DNA of 64,000 nt, taken from NCBI GenBank assembly GCA_050260675.1, contig JBLNCN010000010.1, positions 186,001-250,000 on the forward strand. The letters are read 5' to 3'. Below, one piece after another: positions 35,726-43,591 of this stretch (positions within the stretch are counted from its first letter, which is position 1; each line of letters starts with the position of its first letter). The position numbers were made by a program, and so were the translations under genes. The notes under the pieces were generated by a model, which made no database searches, was not told where the DNA came from, and worked only from the letters and a program-made list of their open reading frames with translations. Origin of the DNA: JBBDIP01 sp050260675 (GTDB lineage Bacteria; Bacillota; Sulfobacillia; Fermentithermobacillales; Fermentithermobacillaceae).

Positions 35726-37729
35726 CTAGTACATCGGGCCATCCAGACCGTCCACTATCTCTATCCCGGATACCAAGCCATTCCTAATGAGGAAGACCAT
35801 GATCTTCGTACCGTCTTCTTGGGTATACGCATATGCGTAGTCATACGCACTGCCGAACCAAGCTTCAGCGTCGTTACTAACCCTGTCCACTTTCTTGAGT
35901 TTGTCGGGCCAGAGAGTCAAAAGAGATTCTTCTGTGTCTCCAACGGCTACATCTCCCGCGGCGTAACCCTGTTTGTTCGCGCGAAGGGTCTTAACAAATC
36001 TAGGCTCACCGTTGCTCTCGTAAATCACTTGCAGCCCATCGCTTTCCACCACTGTTACTACCCACGGGAGGTCTCCTTCGGCGGGATATGTCTTCCTGCT
36101 GTTTTCAACGAGGTCACAACCGAACGGGAAGTCCCCTAACATGGGACCGGTTTTGATGATGCCCCGGGAATCCGGCAAGTAGATGGCAAACGGGTGGGAG
36201 GCTCTGGGAATCCCGTGCTTTTCGACGACCCTCACGAGCCGTGCGATGTTTCCGCCTTCGCTTGAGTTATGGCGCCGTATCACATAGTCATCGATGACGA
36301 TGGTGGCCTGCACGTCATAATCGGGAGGACCCAAGAGCTCGAGAGCGTCCTCGTAGTTGGTTATGGTGAAGTGGGCCGCGCGCGTGGCGCCATCAATGCA
36401 CGGGAGCCTTGCGGAAGACTCTTCGTCGACGGAAAAGTGCGGGACCGGATGGCCCTTAATGTGGCCTGATATCTTTTGCTCCTCAACTGATTCGCAGAAA
36501 TACCGGCCGGTGAGCGTCACCTCACCTTCGAATTTCACGATGGCTGAGGGAAAGTCGCTTTCCTTCCAACCATATTCCCTAATGTCAGGGATGTCCGTAA
36601 TGGTAAGCCCTACAATTGAGTCACCTACACTGACCTTGCGTGGATCGAAGAGGTTTTCCGGTGGTTGGGGTGTCACATCTTGAGTTTCGCCTGGGAGCTT
36701 CTCACCGCCGGACCCAAACGGCGGACCGGTTTCCTCACCTCTCGGTCCCGTAAAAGTGCAGCTCACGGCTACGGCCACACAGGTGATAACGACGAGTAAC
36801 GTGGACAAGAACATCTTGGGTCTTTGCGCGATCATCGTTATCCGCTCCTTAATGGCAGGCATGCCGGCGGACATCGTTGTCGCGCTTGACAGCAGATCGG
36901 ACGGCTTTGCGCAGTGTTCAATCATGTCGATCAGTGTGTTGCCGTAAGCCTTTCGGTGCTCATCCCCGAGGCGGTTCAGGGTACTCTCATCGCAAGCCAT
37001 TTCGCAATCTCTTCTAGAAAGCGCCGCTGCCCACCACACAAAGGGATTATGCCAGTGGAGGGCCAGGCAGAGGCAGCGAAGGTAAGCCCATAGGTGGTCG
37101 CCGTGTTTGTAGTGCGTCTCCTCGTGGGCCAAGACATATCTTAAGGCACCTTTGTCAAGGCAGTTGAGGGGCAGGTAAATCGCCGGCTTTATGCCAAAAA
37201 GACAAGGTGACTTCAGATGACGTGATATATACACGGGTAACTGACTGTCCGAAACCTTTGCTTTTTCACGGGTCTTGCGCAACTGGATGTAGAACCACAG
37301 GTTCTGTGCCATGAACCAAAGCCCCGTGACAACGGCACCCATGTACCAGACAGTGCGAAGCGTATTGTCTCTATCATTCGACTCGGCGGCGAAAGGGGGG
37401 AGTTCCGTTTTTACCGGCGCAGTGGGGTCGGCTGGGCTCCCGTCGCCCGCTTCTCCTGGGCCTTCTGCAGTCGTGAAGCCGCTCCCTTCAGGAACCGTCA
37501 GTTGCGGCTCCTGTGCCGACTCCTCGATGGACAGAATGGATATCCCCGGATCTAGCACGTTCAAGACGCTTACCGGGCTTTGAATCGAAGGTAACGGGAG
37601 GACAAGTCTCGCTGCAACCACGAGCCACAGAGCGTACTGGAGTCGCAAACTAATCTTGCCTCTAAACAGGCGGCGAACCAGGGCGATAGTCATGATCAAC
37701 ACAGAGGAAGCGATGGTGGTGGAAAGCAC
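35726..37729 (-). CDS. BlaR1/MecR1-type M56 family antirepressor peptidase
   Basis: M56 proteins are membrane zinc peptidases that sense beta-lactams or other envelope signals and cleave a BlaI-type repressor. The 667-residue protein starts at GTG 37729, directly after the repressor stop. Membrane helices lie at about 4-20, 30-47, 126-146 and 315-335. The zinc site is HEETH at residues 202-206, with ALSRRDCEMACDEST downstream. The C-terminal 330 residues are an extracytoplasmic domain but not a penicillin-binding domain: no SxxK/KTG set is visible. The signal is therefore probably not a beta-lactam. Confidence 0.9.
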   Translation of the reverse strand: MLSTTIASSVLIMTIALVRRLFRGKISLRLQYALWLVVAARLVLPLPSIQSPVSVLNVLDPGISILSIEESAQEPQLTVPEGSGFTTAEGPGEAGDGSPADPTAPVKTELPPFAAESNDRDNTLRTVWYMGAVVTGLWFMAQNLWFYIQLRKTREKAKVSDSQLPVYISRHLKSPCLFGIKPAIYLPLNCLDKGALRYVLAHEETHYKHGDHLWAYLRCLCLALHWHNPFVWWAAALSRRDCEMACDESTLNRLGDEHRKAYGNTLIDMIEHCAKPSDLLSSATTMSAGMPAIKERITMIAQRPKMFLSTLLVVITCVAVAVSCTFTGPRGEETGPPFGSGGEKLPGETQDVTPQPPENLFDPRKVSVGDSIVGLTITDIPDIREYGWKESDFPSAIVKFEGEVTLTGRYFCESVEEQKISGHIKGHPVPHFSVDEESSARLPCIDGATRAAHFTITNYEDALELLGPPDYDVQATIVIDDYVIRRHNSSEGGNIARLVRVVEKHGIPRASHPFAIYLPDSRGIIKTGPMLGDFPFGCDLVENSRKTYPAEGDLPWVVTVVESDGLQVIYESNGEPRFVKTLRANKQGYAAGDVAVGDTEESLLTLWPDKLKKVDRVSNDAEAWFGSAYDYAYAYTQEDGTKIMVFLIRNGLVSGIEIVDGLDGPMY

Positions 37730-38116
37730 TCACTTCACTCCTTCCATCCGATTCAGGATGGCCCGCAACTCCTCGATCTCGCTCCGAGAAAGGTTCTTTT
37801 GCTCAACAAGGGTGTTCACCATCAAGCCAAGACTCCCGTTATAAAGTCGGGCTAAGAGGCTCTCGGTTTCGGCCACTACCGCTTCTGACCGTGGAATGGC
37901 CGGGTAATACTCCCGCGCTTTTTCGCCTTCCTGGAGACACAAGAGCCCTTTAGCTGCCATACGTCTGACGAGAGTCTTGGTGGTGCTTTTCGTCCAACCG
38001 GTTTCCTCCTCCATTGCCTTCGCGATCTGGGTCACCGTCATGGGGGCCTTATCCCATAGGAGCTCCATGATTATCCACTCGCTGTTGGGCATGCTTATCT
38101 CGCTTCTTCCCGCCAT
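37730..38116 (-). CDS. BlaI/MecI family transcriptional repressor
   Basis: The start is ATG 38116 behind GAGGTGA (128 residues). The winged-helix region is typical of the family: SEWIIMELLWDKAPMTVTQI, then TGWTKSTTKTLVRRMAAKGL, KAREYYPAIPRSEAV, and a dimerisation helix with LSRSEIEELRAILNRME. The stop abuts the GTG of the M56 gene, so the pair is translated together. Two palindromes overlap the promoter and are its likely operators. No beta-lactamase gene lies in the window; the target may be only this operon or genes elsewhere. Confidence 0.95.
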   Translation of the reverse strand: MAGRSEISMPNSEWIIMELLWDKAPMTVTQIAKAMEEETGWTKSTTKTLVRRMAAKGLLCLQEGEKAREYYPAIPRSEAVVAETESLLARLYNGSLGLMVNTLVEQKNLSRSEIEELRAILNRMEGVK

Positions 38117-38134
38117 GGCGTTCACCTCGGACTA

Positions 38135-38181
38135 GGTTACAGATGTAACCCTAGCATATAGCGGAGGGTGACACATGTCAA
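38135..38181 (-). promoter_or_regulatory. Promoter with two BlaI-type operators
   Basis: On the minus strand TTGACA (38181-38176), 17 bases, TATGCT (38158-38153). One palindrome, TGACACATGTCA (38169-38180), overlaps the -35. The other, GGTTACAGATGTAACC (38135-38150), lies at the expected start site and contains TACA-N-ATGTA, the BlaI/MecI operator core. Confidence 0.85.
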
Positions 38182-38374
38182 CCACCATGCTCCCTAGATT
38201 GCAGGCGCCTCCGATGGCCCCTTCTGCATGGTTTATCCGAAGGCGATTCCCTCTCCATGGTCTCCCATTGCATAGCAAACGGCTACTGGGATGTTGACGT
38301 TACGCAAAAGATTGACCCAGGACAGCCGCTTCGGGTCCGCAAGGGAGTGTCCGTTGCGGTGGGAGGTGTCTAGG

Positions 38375-38671
38375 GTGAGTCGCTTGGCAATCAACTCCGT
38401 GATAGAGACAGTTGTCGGCGACAGAGTCGTAGCTCAGGACCGGGTCCTTTGGGTGAGCCCAGACGGGCGTGATGTCGTCGTCATCTCTCTTCTGAACCCT
38501 GAGAGGGCTCTACCTGTGTTCAAGGAGGCTCAGGAGATCAGGGCTGCCATCGCCAACGGAGACGCCGTCATAAGGACGACTGACCCGGTCACTAACCCCG
38601 TACTACGACAATGTCTTGTGAGAGAAGGAGCGCTATCAGAACCCTTCAGTCGAACCTGTGGACCGGGCTGA
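38375..38671 (+). pseudogene. N-terminal remnant of a Tn7/Mu-type (TnsB-like) transposase
   Basis: GTG 38375 behind GGGAGGTG opens 98 codons: RLAINSVIETVVGDR, then RVLWVSPDGRDVVVISL and LPVFKEAQEI, and TTDPVTNPVL. I associate this with the N-terminal domain of Mu/TnsB-type DDE transposases of Bacillota, which are several hundred residues longer. The catalytic core is missing. The frame ends inside the 3' end of the converging NUDIX gene. It is a fossil of an inserted element cut by a deletion. The family match is by eye. Confidence 0.5.
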
Positions 38672-39277
38672 TGCCGGTGCGGGGTCCTTGCGTCGTGAAA
38701 ACCGCGAATCAACAGCAATCCCCCCGAGATCTCCCTTGCGAAGCCGGCCAATGACATAGTCGTCTGATTCGAACGCTAGAGGTGGAAGCGGTGCTGATAG
38801 CGGAATCCACCTGACCTCGTCAAAGTCATCGCCCGCGCACAGCGTTCCCCCAATGGGTCGAGCAAGAAGCACTACAGCGAGTGAGTGGATCTTTGGCGAG
38901 AGGTAATTGTATGCCACGTTTACTATGGATTCGAGCTCGATGTCGAGTCCGGTCTCTTCCCTTGCCTCCCTGATCGCAGCGCTGAGGAAATCCTCGTCGA
39001 ACTCGATATAACCGCATGGCAGCGACCATGCGCCTGCCTTGAAGCTGCCGCCTGACCGGCGGCCGAGTAGGATTGAGTCGTCATTCCGGACCAGGACCGC
39101 GATCACCGGAGATGGGTTCAGAAACTCAATGAACCCGCAGCAAGGACAGACGGCCCTGCTCTTTCCTGCCACGTCTTTAGTGACGCACGCAGTCCCGCAT
39201 CGCGGGCAATAGCGGGCTTTGCTCGGCCTATCTCCGCCTGTGCTGCCGTACTGCGAGAAAACCTGCTTTGTGTCCAT
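38636..39277 (-). CDS. NUDIX hydrolase with N-terminal zinc ribbon
   Basis: I prefer ATG 39277, six bases after AGGAG; ATG 39283 is the alternative. The 213-residue protein has a zinc ribbon (YCPRCGTACV, VCPCCGF) at about 20-50, as in NudC-like and related hydrolases, then the Nudix domain. The Nudix box reads GYIEFDEDFLSAAIREAREE followed by TGL, matching Gx5Ex7REUxEExGU. The substrate is not predictable; zinc-ribbon Nudix proteins often act on NADH or nucleoside diphosphate derivatives. The last 36 bases overlap the transposase remnant. Confidence 0.92.
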   Translation of the reverse strand: MDTKQVFSQYGSTGGDRPSKARYCPRCGTACVTKDVAGKSRAVCPCCGFIEFLNPSPVIAVLVRNDDSILLGRRSGGSFKAGAWSLPCGYIEFDEDFLSAAIREAREETGLDIELESIVNVAYNYLSPKIHSLAVVLLARPIGGTLCAGDDFDEVRWIPLSAPLPPLAFESDDYVIGRLRKGDLGGIAVDSRFSRRKDPAPASARSTGSTEGF

Positions 39278-39367
39278 GATCATCTCCTAGAGTATCACGA
39301 GCTCAAGCAATCGGATCCAGAGATTGCTTACCTAGAGCGATAGGCTTACTTAGCGACCGTGTGAAGA

Positions 39368-39376
39368 TGGTACAAT
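39368..39376 (+). promoter_or_regulatory. Extended -10 promoter of the 39397 gene
   Basis: TGG-TACAAT (39368-39376) is an extended -10 with five of six consensus bases. No good -35 is seen. GGGAGGTGA (39382-39390) follows, then ATG 39397, so the leader is short. Confidence 0.55.
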
Positions 39377-39396
39377 GGGCCGGGAGGTGACGGCAC

Positions 39397-39930
39397 ATGC
39401 CCCGGTTTACCCTAAGGAGTGTTAGCCTGGTATTGGGTGTTCTTCTTGTTGCCGGGTTCTGGGTCCTCGCGGGTCATGCGGTTTCCGGTTTCGGCTTAGG
39501 CGGAGTGAGCGCCGTCAACCGAATCAGTGAAGTCTGGGCCGAGGGAATCAACCTGAAGACTGGGCTCTTTCCAGTCAAATTGATTCGTGTCGAACCAGTC
39601 TTGCCGGACGGAGTTGCTGTCACTCGGTTGTACGTGGTGGATAGGCGATCTCTAGTGGGTGGTATCAGAGAAGACCCTGGTAGTCTTCCTTTCCTCCGCG
39701 CCGCCGAGCTCCCCGAGTCTGGCCTCGACGTCCCTTCCTTTAACGAACTTCAGATTGTCCCAGTGTTTCGGTTCAGCCAGTCAGGCGCCTACACCCTAGG
39801 GGACGTTAGTGTTGTCTACAGTGTCCTGGGCCTACGATTTCGGACCACGGTCACTGCTTCTGGAAGTGGGGTTATCAAGGTATGGAACCCGGAAGCAGGC
39901 GAAAACCAGCCTCCTGTGGGTGGGTCATAG
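39397..39930 (+). CDS. Membrane-anchored protein of unknown function
   Basis: The 177-residue protein starts at ATG 39397 behind GGGAGGTGA. Residues 5-30 form a signal anchor (SLVLGVLLVAGFWVLAG). The extracytoplasmic part is beta-rich (IRVEPVLPDGVAVTRLYVVD; FRFSQSGAYTLGDVSVVYSV) and ends VWNPEAGENQPP. Size and plan resemble the minus-strand protein at 34337. No cysteine or enzymatic motif is visible. I do not recognise the family; a small envelope or spore-associated protein is possible. Confidence 0.75.
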   Translation: MPRFTLRSVSLVLGVLLVAGFWVLAGHAVSGFGLGGVSAVNRISEVWAEGINLKTGLFPVKLIRVEPVLPDGVAVTRLYVVDRRSLVGGIREDPGSLPFLRAAELPESGLDVPSFNELQIVPVFRFSQSGAYTLGDVSVVYSVLGLRFRTTVTASGSGVIKVWNPEAGENQPPVGGS

Positions 39931-40003
39931 CCATACGTCTTCGTTGATGGGGCGAGTGAGCTCAAAGGGGCGAAGCGGGTGCACCAGTGCGTTCTGTAAC
40001 CTG

Positions 40004-40045
40004 ATGACAAGGCTCTACTTTGTGCGACATGGCAAGGCCCAATGA
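40004..40045 (+). pseudogene. First 13 codons of a histidine phosphatase, cut off
   Basis: MTRLYFVRHGKAQ followed by TGA is the start of a histidine phosphatase (RHG motif) whose remainder is absent. The sequence runs straight into a truncated ABC ATPase, so a deletion or recombination joined the two. Confidence 0.6.
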
Positions 40046-40955
40046 GGTGAGGGTTACGAGCGGCGGCAAGCGAGCAGTCAGGAAGGACTTCTTCGACCTG
40101 GACTTGCTCGAGTACGAGAAGAGGACCAAAGGCGAGGAGCCGTACGAATCGGCGGACATACGGCTTGAGAACGTCAGCTTCACCTATCCCAACACAACAC
40201 GCAAGGTACTTCAAGACCTCAACCTGACGATCAAACAGGGTGATAAGATCGCGGTCGTCGGGGAGAACGGGTCCGGCAAGACCACTTTTGTAAACTTGCT
40301 CTGTGGGATGTACGAGCCGGATACCGGAAGCGTCACGGTGAACGGCCTGCCTGTAACGGAGCACCTCTCCAAAGTCAGGAGGACCATGTCGGTGGTGTTC
40401 CAGGACTTCGGAAAGTATGAGACGACAATCAGGGAGAACATAACCATCTCTGACGCCTCCAGGGCTGCTACTGACGACCAACTGAAGGAGCTTGCCGAGC
40501 GTACAGGCGCCTACGAGTTCATAAGGGAACTGAAGCACGGGTTCGACGAGGTCATAGGCAGTTTCAGCCAAGAGGGCAGTAATCTGTCGGGCGGTCAATG
40601 GCAGAAAACCGCTATCACTCGTGCCGCGTTCCGAAGCGGTGCCAGGATTATGATACTAGACGAGCCCACCGCCGCTCTTGACCCTATCGCCGAGGCCGAC
40701 TTGTACAGGAACTTCGCCGAGCTGACCGGGGATCGAACCACGATCCTGATCTCCCACAGGTTGGGGATCACCAGGCTCGTGGACCGCATCCTTGTTTTCG
40801 ACGATGGGCGGATCGTTGAAGACGGGACCCACGACGAACTCATGGACCGCAACGGCCTATATGCAAAGATGTACAGGGCTCAAGCGCAGTGGTACAGTGA
40901 CGAACCTCACGCGAATAGGGGGATGAGCAGTGATACTCAACGACCGACAGATTGA
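40029..40955 (+). pseudogene. ABC exporter ATPase domain lacking its membrane domain
   Basis: About 308 residues match only the C-terminal half of a fused ABC exporter (normally about 580-600 residues). The linker phrase FDLDLLEYEKR is followed by the nucleotide-binding domain: FTYPNTTRKVLQDLNLTIKQ, Walker A VGENGSGKTT, VVFQDFGKYETTIRENI, signature NLSGGQWQK, Walker B IMILDEPTAALD and the switch in ILISHR. No ribosome site precedes ATG 40029, and the 5' side is a histidine phosphatase start. The Walker and signature residues are intact, so decay is recent, or a half protein is still made. The 3' end overlaps dcd. Confidence 0.75.
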
Positions 40956-41499
40956 CGAACGTGCTCGCAACGGCATGATTGAGCCGTATGTTGACCATCT
41001 TGTGCGTGAGGAGGACGGCCACAAGGTCATCTCCTATGGCCTCAGCAGCTTCGGCTACGACCTCAGGATCTCCCACGAGTTCTACATCTTCTCGAATGTC
41101 TGCGGCAGCGCAGTCGTGGATCCGAAGGACTTTCCCGAGGAAGCAATGGTCCAACGGATCGTTAAGCCTCACGAGGCGATCATAGTGCCGCCGAACACCT
41201 ACGTGCTTGGTAAGTCCGTGGAGTATGTGCGAGTCCCGGAGGATGTGATGACTGTCTGTATCGGCAAATCGACCTATGCCCGCTGCGGCATAATAGTCAA
41301 CGTCACCCCTCTAGAGGCAGGCTGGGAAGGTCAAGTGACCATAGAGATCAGTAACTCGACTCCTCTGCCTGCAAAGGTCTACGCTTGTGAAGGGATTCTG
41401 CAGGTGCTGTTCTTCAAAGGTGAGCGGCCGGCTGTGACCTATGCGGATAGGAAAGGCAAGTACCAAGGCACAAAAGGCGTAGTGTTCTCACGGATGTAG
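40930..41499 (+). CDS. dcd: dCTP deaminase
   Basis: Dcd deaminates dCTP to dUTP in thymidylate supply. GTG 40930 behind GGGGGATGAG gives 189 residues. The conserved core is present: VISYGLSSFGYDLRIS, VPPNTYVLGKSVEYVRVPED, and GKSTYARCGIIVNVTPLEAGWEGQ, where the segment RCGIIVNVTPLEAGWEG carries the family's catalytic glutamate. The tail YADRKGKYQGTKGV is the nucleotide-binding C-terminus. It overlaps the ABC remnant by 26 bases. It may instead be bifunctional (DCD-DUT), which cannot be decided by eye. Confidence 0.95.
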   Translation: MILNDRQIDERARNGMIEPYVDHLVREEDGHKVISYGLSSFGYDLRISHEFYIFSNVCGSAVVDPKDFPEEAMVQRIVKPHEAIIVPPNTYVLGKSVEYVRVPEDVMTVCIGKSTYARCGIIVNVTPLEAGWEGQVTIEISNSTPLPAKVYACEGILQVLFFKGERPAVTYADRKGKYQGTKGVVFSRM

Positions 41500-41529
41500 C
41501 GCATCTCGAGATAAGGCCGTGGAGGTCCT

Positions 41530-41578
41530 TTGCGCATCCATCCTCGTCTGGCATAATGTAATCACGTGAATGTAATCA
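41530..41578 (+). promoter_or_regulatory. Promoter and direct-repeat operator of the first VapBC pair
   Basis: TTGCGC (41530-41535), 16 bases, CATAAT (41552-41557) in TGGCATAAT, an extended -10. Two direct repeats ATGTAATCA (41556-41564, 41570-41578) flank CACGTG. Ribbon-helix-helix antitoxins commonly bind such repeats. Confidence 0.6.
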
Positions 41579-41594
41579 TGATGGGGTGAGGAGT

Positions 41595-41843
41595 ATGGTC
41601 CGCACTCAAATCCAGATAACAGAAGAGCAGGCGGCCGCCCTGAAGGAAAGGTCAGCCCTGCTAGGTGTATCCATGGCCGAGCTCATCCGCAGGGGAATAG
41701 ATCAGGTTCTGGTGCCAAACGGTGGCAGTGTGCAGCAGGAGCGTGTCCGCCGAGCGATTCAGGCTGCCGGGAGGTTTCGATCGGGACTACATGATGTAAG
41801 CGCCAATCACGACAAGTACCTAGCGGAGGTCTACCAAAAGTGA
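41595..41843 (+). CDS. Ribbon-helix-helix antitoxin
   Basis: The 82-residue protein starts at ATG 41595 behind GGGGTGAGG. Residues 1-45 fit a ribbon-helix-helix domain: the beta strand RTQIQITEEQ, then AALKERSALLGVSMAELIRR. The C-terminal part (RFRSGLHDVSANHDKYLAEV) is the toxin-binding tail typical of VapB-like partners of PIN toxins (SGxxDxSxxHDxYL). It overlaps the toxin gene by four bases, so the two are translated together. Autorepression through the direct repeats upstream is likely. Confidence 0.92.
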   Translation: MVRTQIQITEEQAAALKERSALLGVSMAELIRRGIDQVLVPNGGSVQQERVRRAIQAAGRFRSGLHDVSANHDKYLAEVYQK

Positions 41844-42235
41844 CTGTGTACGCGGACACCTCGGCCCTGTATGCAGTTATGGATGCGGATGACTCCCAGC
41901 ATGAAGTAGCAAAGAGTACCTGGGTCAATCTGCTTGACTCAGGAGATGGAGTGGTATGCAATAGCTACGTCCTCCTGGAAACCCATGCTTTGGTGCAACA
42001 TCGGTTGGGTATAGAAGCGGTGAGGGTTCTGCATGACGAGGTGCTTCCGGTCATCACGGTTGACTGGGTTGATGAAACGATACACAAGGAAGCTGTTGCC
42101 GCCATGCTTATCGCCGGCCGGAAGGACCTTAGCCTTGTGGACTGCTCGAGTTTCGTCACCATGCGCAGGCTCGGCCTCAGGAGAGCATTCGCTCTAGATC
42201 ACCACTTCCGCGAACAGGGCTTCGGGATTCTATAA
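41840..42235 (+). CDS. PIN-domain toxin (VapC family)
   Basis: The 131-residue protein starts at GTG 41840 inside the antitoxin stop. It opens with the PIN strand VYADTSALYAVMDADDSQH, giving the first acidic residue. It keeps a glutamate at LLETHALVQHRLG and acidic residues in DLSLVDCSSFVTMRRLG, followed by AFALDHHFREQGF. The four-acid PIN nuclease site therefore looks intact. VapC toxins cut specific RNAs when freed from the antitoxin. The target cannot be read from the sequence. Confidence 0.93.
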   Translation: MTVYADTSALYAVMDADDSQHEVAKSTWVNLLDSGDGVVCNSYVLLETHALVQHRLGIEAVRVLHDEVLPVITVDWVDETIHKEAVAAMLIAGRKDLSLVDCSSFVTMRRLGLRRAFALDHHFREQGFGIL

Positions 42236-42267
42236 GCAGCGTCCCGTACCTGGATAAAGGCATTGTT

Positions 42268-42294
42268 CTGCCCCCCTGGACGCAGGGGGGGCAG
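42268..42294. terminator. Hairpin between VapC and the alpha/beta hydrolase
   Basis: CTGCCCCCCTG (42268-42278), loop GACG, CAGGGGGGGCAG (42283-42294). One G is unpaired. It separates convergent genes and has the same plan as the hairpin at 34273. U-tracts are weak. Confidence 0.6.
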
Positions 42295-42331
42295 GCTGTT
42301 CATACTACTCCGGGAATTGCGGCTGGCATGT

Positions 42332-43405
42332 TTAGTGCGCGATGTGAGCCTCAAAGAACCTGTTGATTTCCTCAAACAGGTCCGCATTCAACCCGCTCGT
42401 GCAGAACCTGTCGAGGCTCTCGTGAAAGAGTGCCTCGGCGTCGTCGGGCATGTGCCCGTTGTACTGGTCGAAAAGCCCCATGTAGGCCGCGTTTGCCTGA
42501 GAGGCGTATGCGACGGCCACCTCAGATTTGAGCAGGGTATTGTGGGTGTTGCGGCCCTCCGTGTCGCAAGTCCTGTAGATGACGTTTGGGTTCGTGAGGT
42601 GGTCGCGTTGAGAGATGATACTGGCCCCATCGTAGGAAACCGATTCATCCGCGCTGCCATGCACGATCATCACCGGGGCTTCGCTCCTGTTGATCCCGTC
42701 CACGGCGGTGAGACCGACTGCACTGCCAAAGAGCATTGCCTGATAGGCCCAACCGAAGGGGTAGGCCGCGAAAGCCAGTGGCCCCACCAGGCGCTTCATT
42801 TCTTCGGTGAACATTCCCATCGGTGAGTTGAACCCCGATACGCTTACGACTGCCGCAACATCGTGGCCGTAGTTGAGCACAGCAGTGCTCGCATATGCGC
42901 CCCAACTGTGGCCAAAGAGCATGACCGGCAGGCTGCTCAATCCGGGGTCCCCCTCAAGATAGGTGAGCGCTGCGTCCAGGTCGAGGACAGCCTGAGGCAA
43001 TCCGACTTCACTATCACCTTCGCTGCTGTAGGTCCCGGTGTTGTCAAAGGCGAACACCCGCCAACCCTTGTCCACGAAGTACAGCGCCTCGGCCAGGTAG
43101 TCTTCAGCGCCGAATCCACGCCCGTGGGCGATCACGACAAGACCCTTGTCATTCCGCTCGCCGAACATGTAGCCAGTCAAGGTGTTCTTGCCCGACTCGA
43201 ACTTAACGATCCTGGGGGCGTGTTCAGGCACATCCTCGAACCTTAGGTAGCCGGGGGACACAGGGGCCTCAAGTCGCCGGAACTTAGCGTCATAGGCAAA
43301 CCTGACGAAGGTGAACAAGCCGGCCGAGATCAGAATCAGTACTCCAACCACCGTATCGAACGTTGACCGGCGAGACCGCCGTTCCCTCCCTAGTCCCATT
43401 GTCAT
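42332..43405 (-). CDS. Membrane-anchored alpha/beta hydrolase
   Basis: The start is ATG 43405 behind GGAGGAAG (357 residues). A single N-terminal helix (about 20-37, VVGVLILISAGLFTFVRFA) anchors it. The hydrolase domain shows the oxyanion-side VVIAHGRGFGAEDY, the nucleophile elbow MLFGHSWGAYAS (Ser in GHSWG), and the later acid in VMIVHGSADESVSYD, followed by NGHMPD as probable catalytic His. It resembles BAAT/FrsA-like or acyl-peptidase-like hydrolases; substrate unknown. A palindrome at 43434 lies between it and the divergent LuxR-type regulator. Confidence 0.88.
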   Translation of the reverse strand: MTMGLGRERRSRRSTFDTVVGVLILISAGLFTFVRFAYDAKFRRLEAPVSPGYLRFEDVPEHAPRIVKFESGKNTLTGYMFGERNDKGLVVIAHGRGFGAEDYLAEALYFVDKGWRVFAFDNTGTYSSEGDSEVGLPQAVLDLDAALTYLEGDPGLSSLPVMLFGHSWGAYASTAVLNYGHDVAAVVSVSGFNSPMGMFTEEMKRLVGPLAFAAYPFGWAYQAMLFGSAVGLTAVDGINRSEAPVMIVHGSADESVSYDGASIISQRDHLTNPNVIYRTCDTEGRNTHNTLLKSEVAVAYASQANAAYMGLFDQYNGHMPDDAEALFHESLDRFCTSGLNADLFEEINRFFEAHIAH

Positions 43406-43433
43406 GTGCACTTCCTCCCCGAAAATTCCTGTG

Positions 43434-43453
43434 TTTGTACTATCACGTACAAA
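43434..43453. promoter_or_regulatory. Palindromic operator upstream of the hydrolase gene
   Basis: TTTGTAC (43434-43440), six bases, GTACAAA (43447-43453), a perfect inverted repeat about 30 bases upstream of the hydrolase start. The form suits a TetR- or PadR-type dimer. The nearby LuxR-type regulator is another candidate but usually binds other motifs. Confidence 0.6.
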
Positions 43454-43591
43454 GATGAGGGCGCGTCCCTGGAAGGAGTGAATCTGCCGATCATTGGCAG
43501 GGGGGTGGGCGGATCACTCATATGAGGGAGGGAGGAATGCCGCGCCAAAGTGGAGAAGCCCAAATAGAGTGGCTGAATCAAGGAAGCCGAC

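Noticed and set aside
35540..36139. 199-codon plus-strand open frame
   Set aside because: It lies opposite the M56 gene and the decayed gene; no ribosome site and no protein-like conservation.
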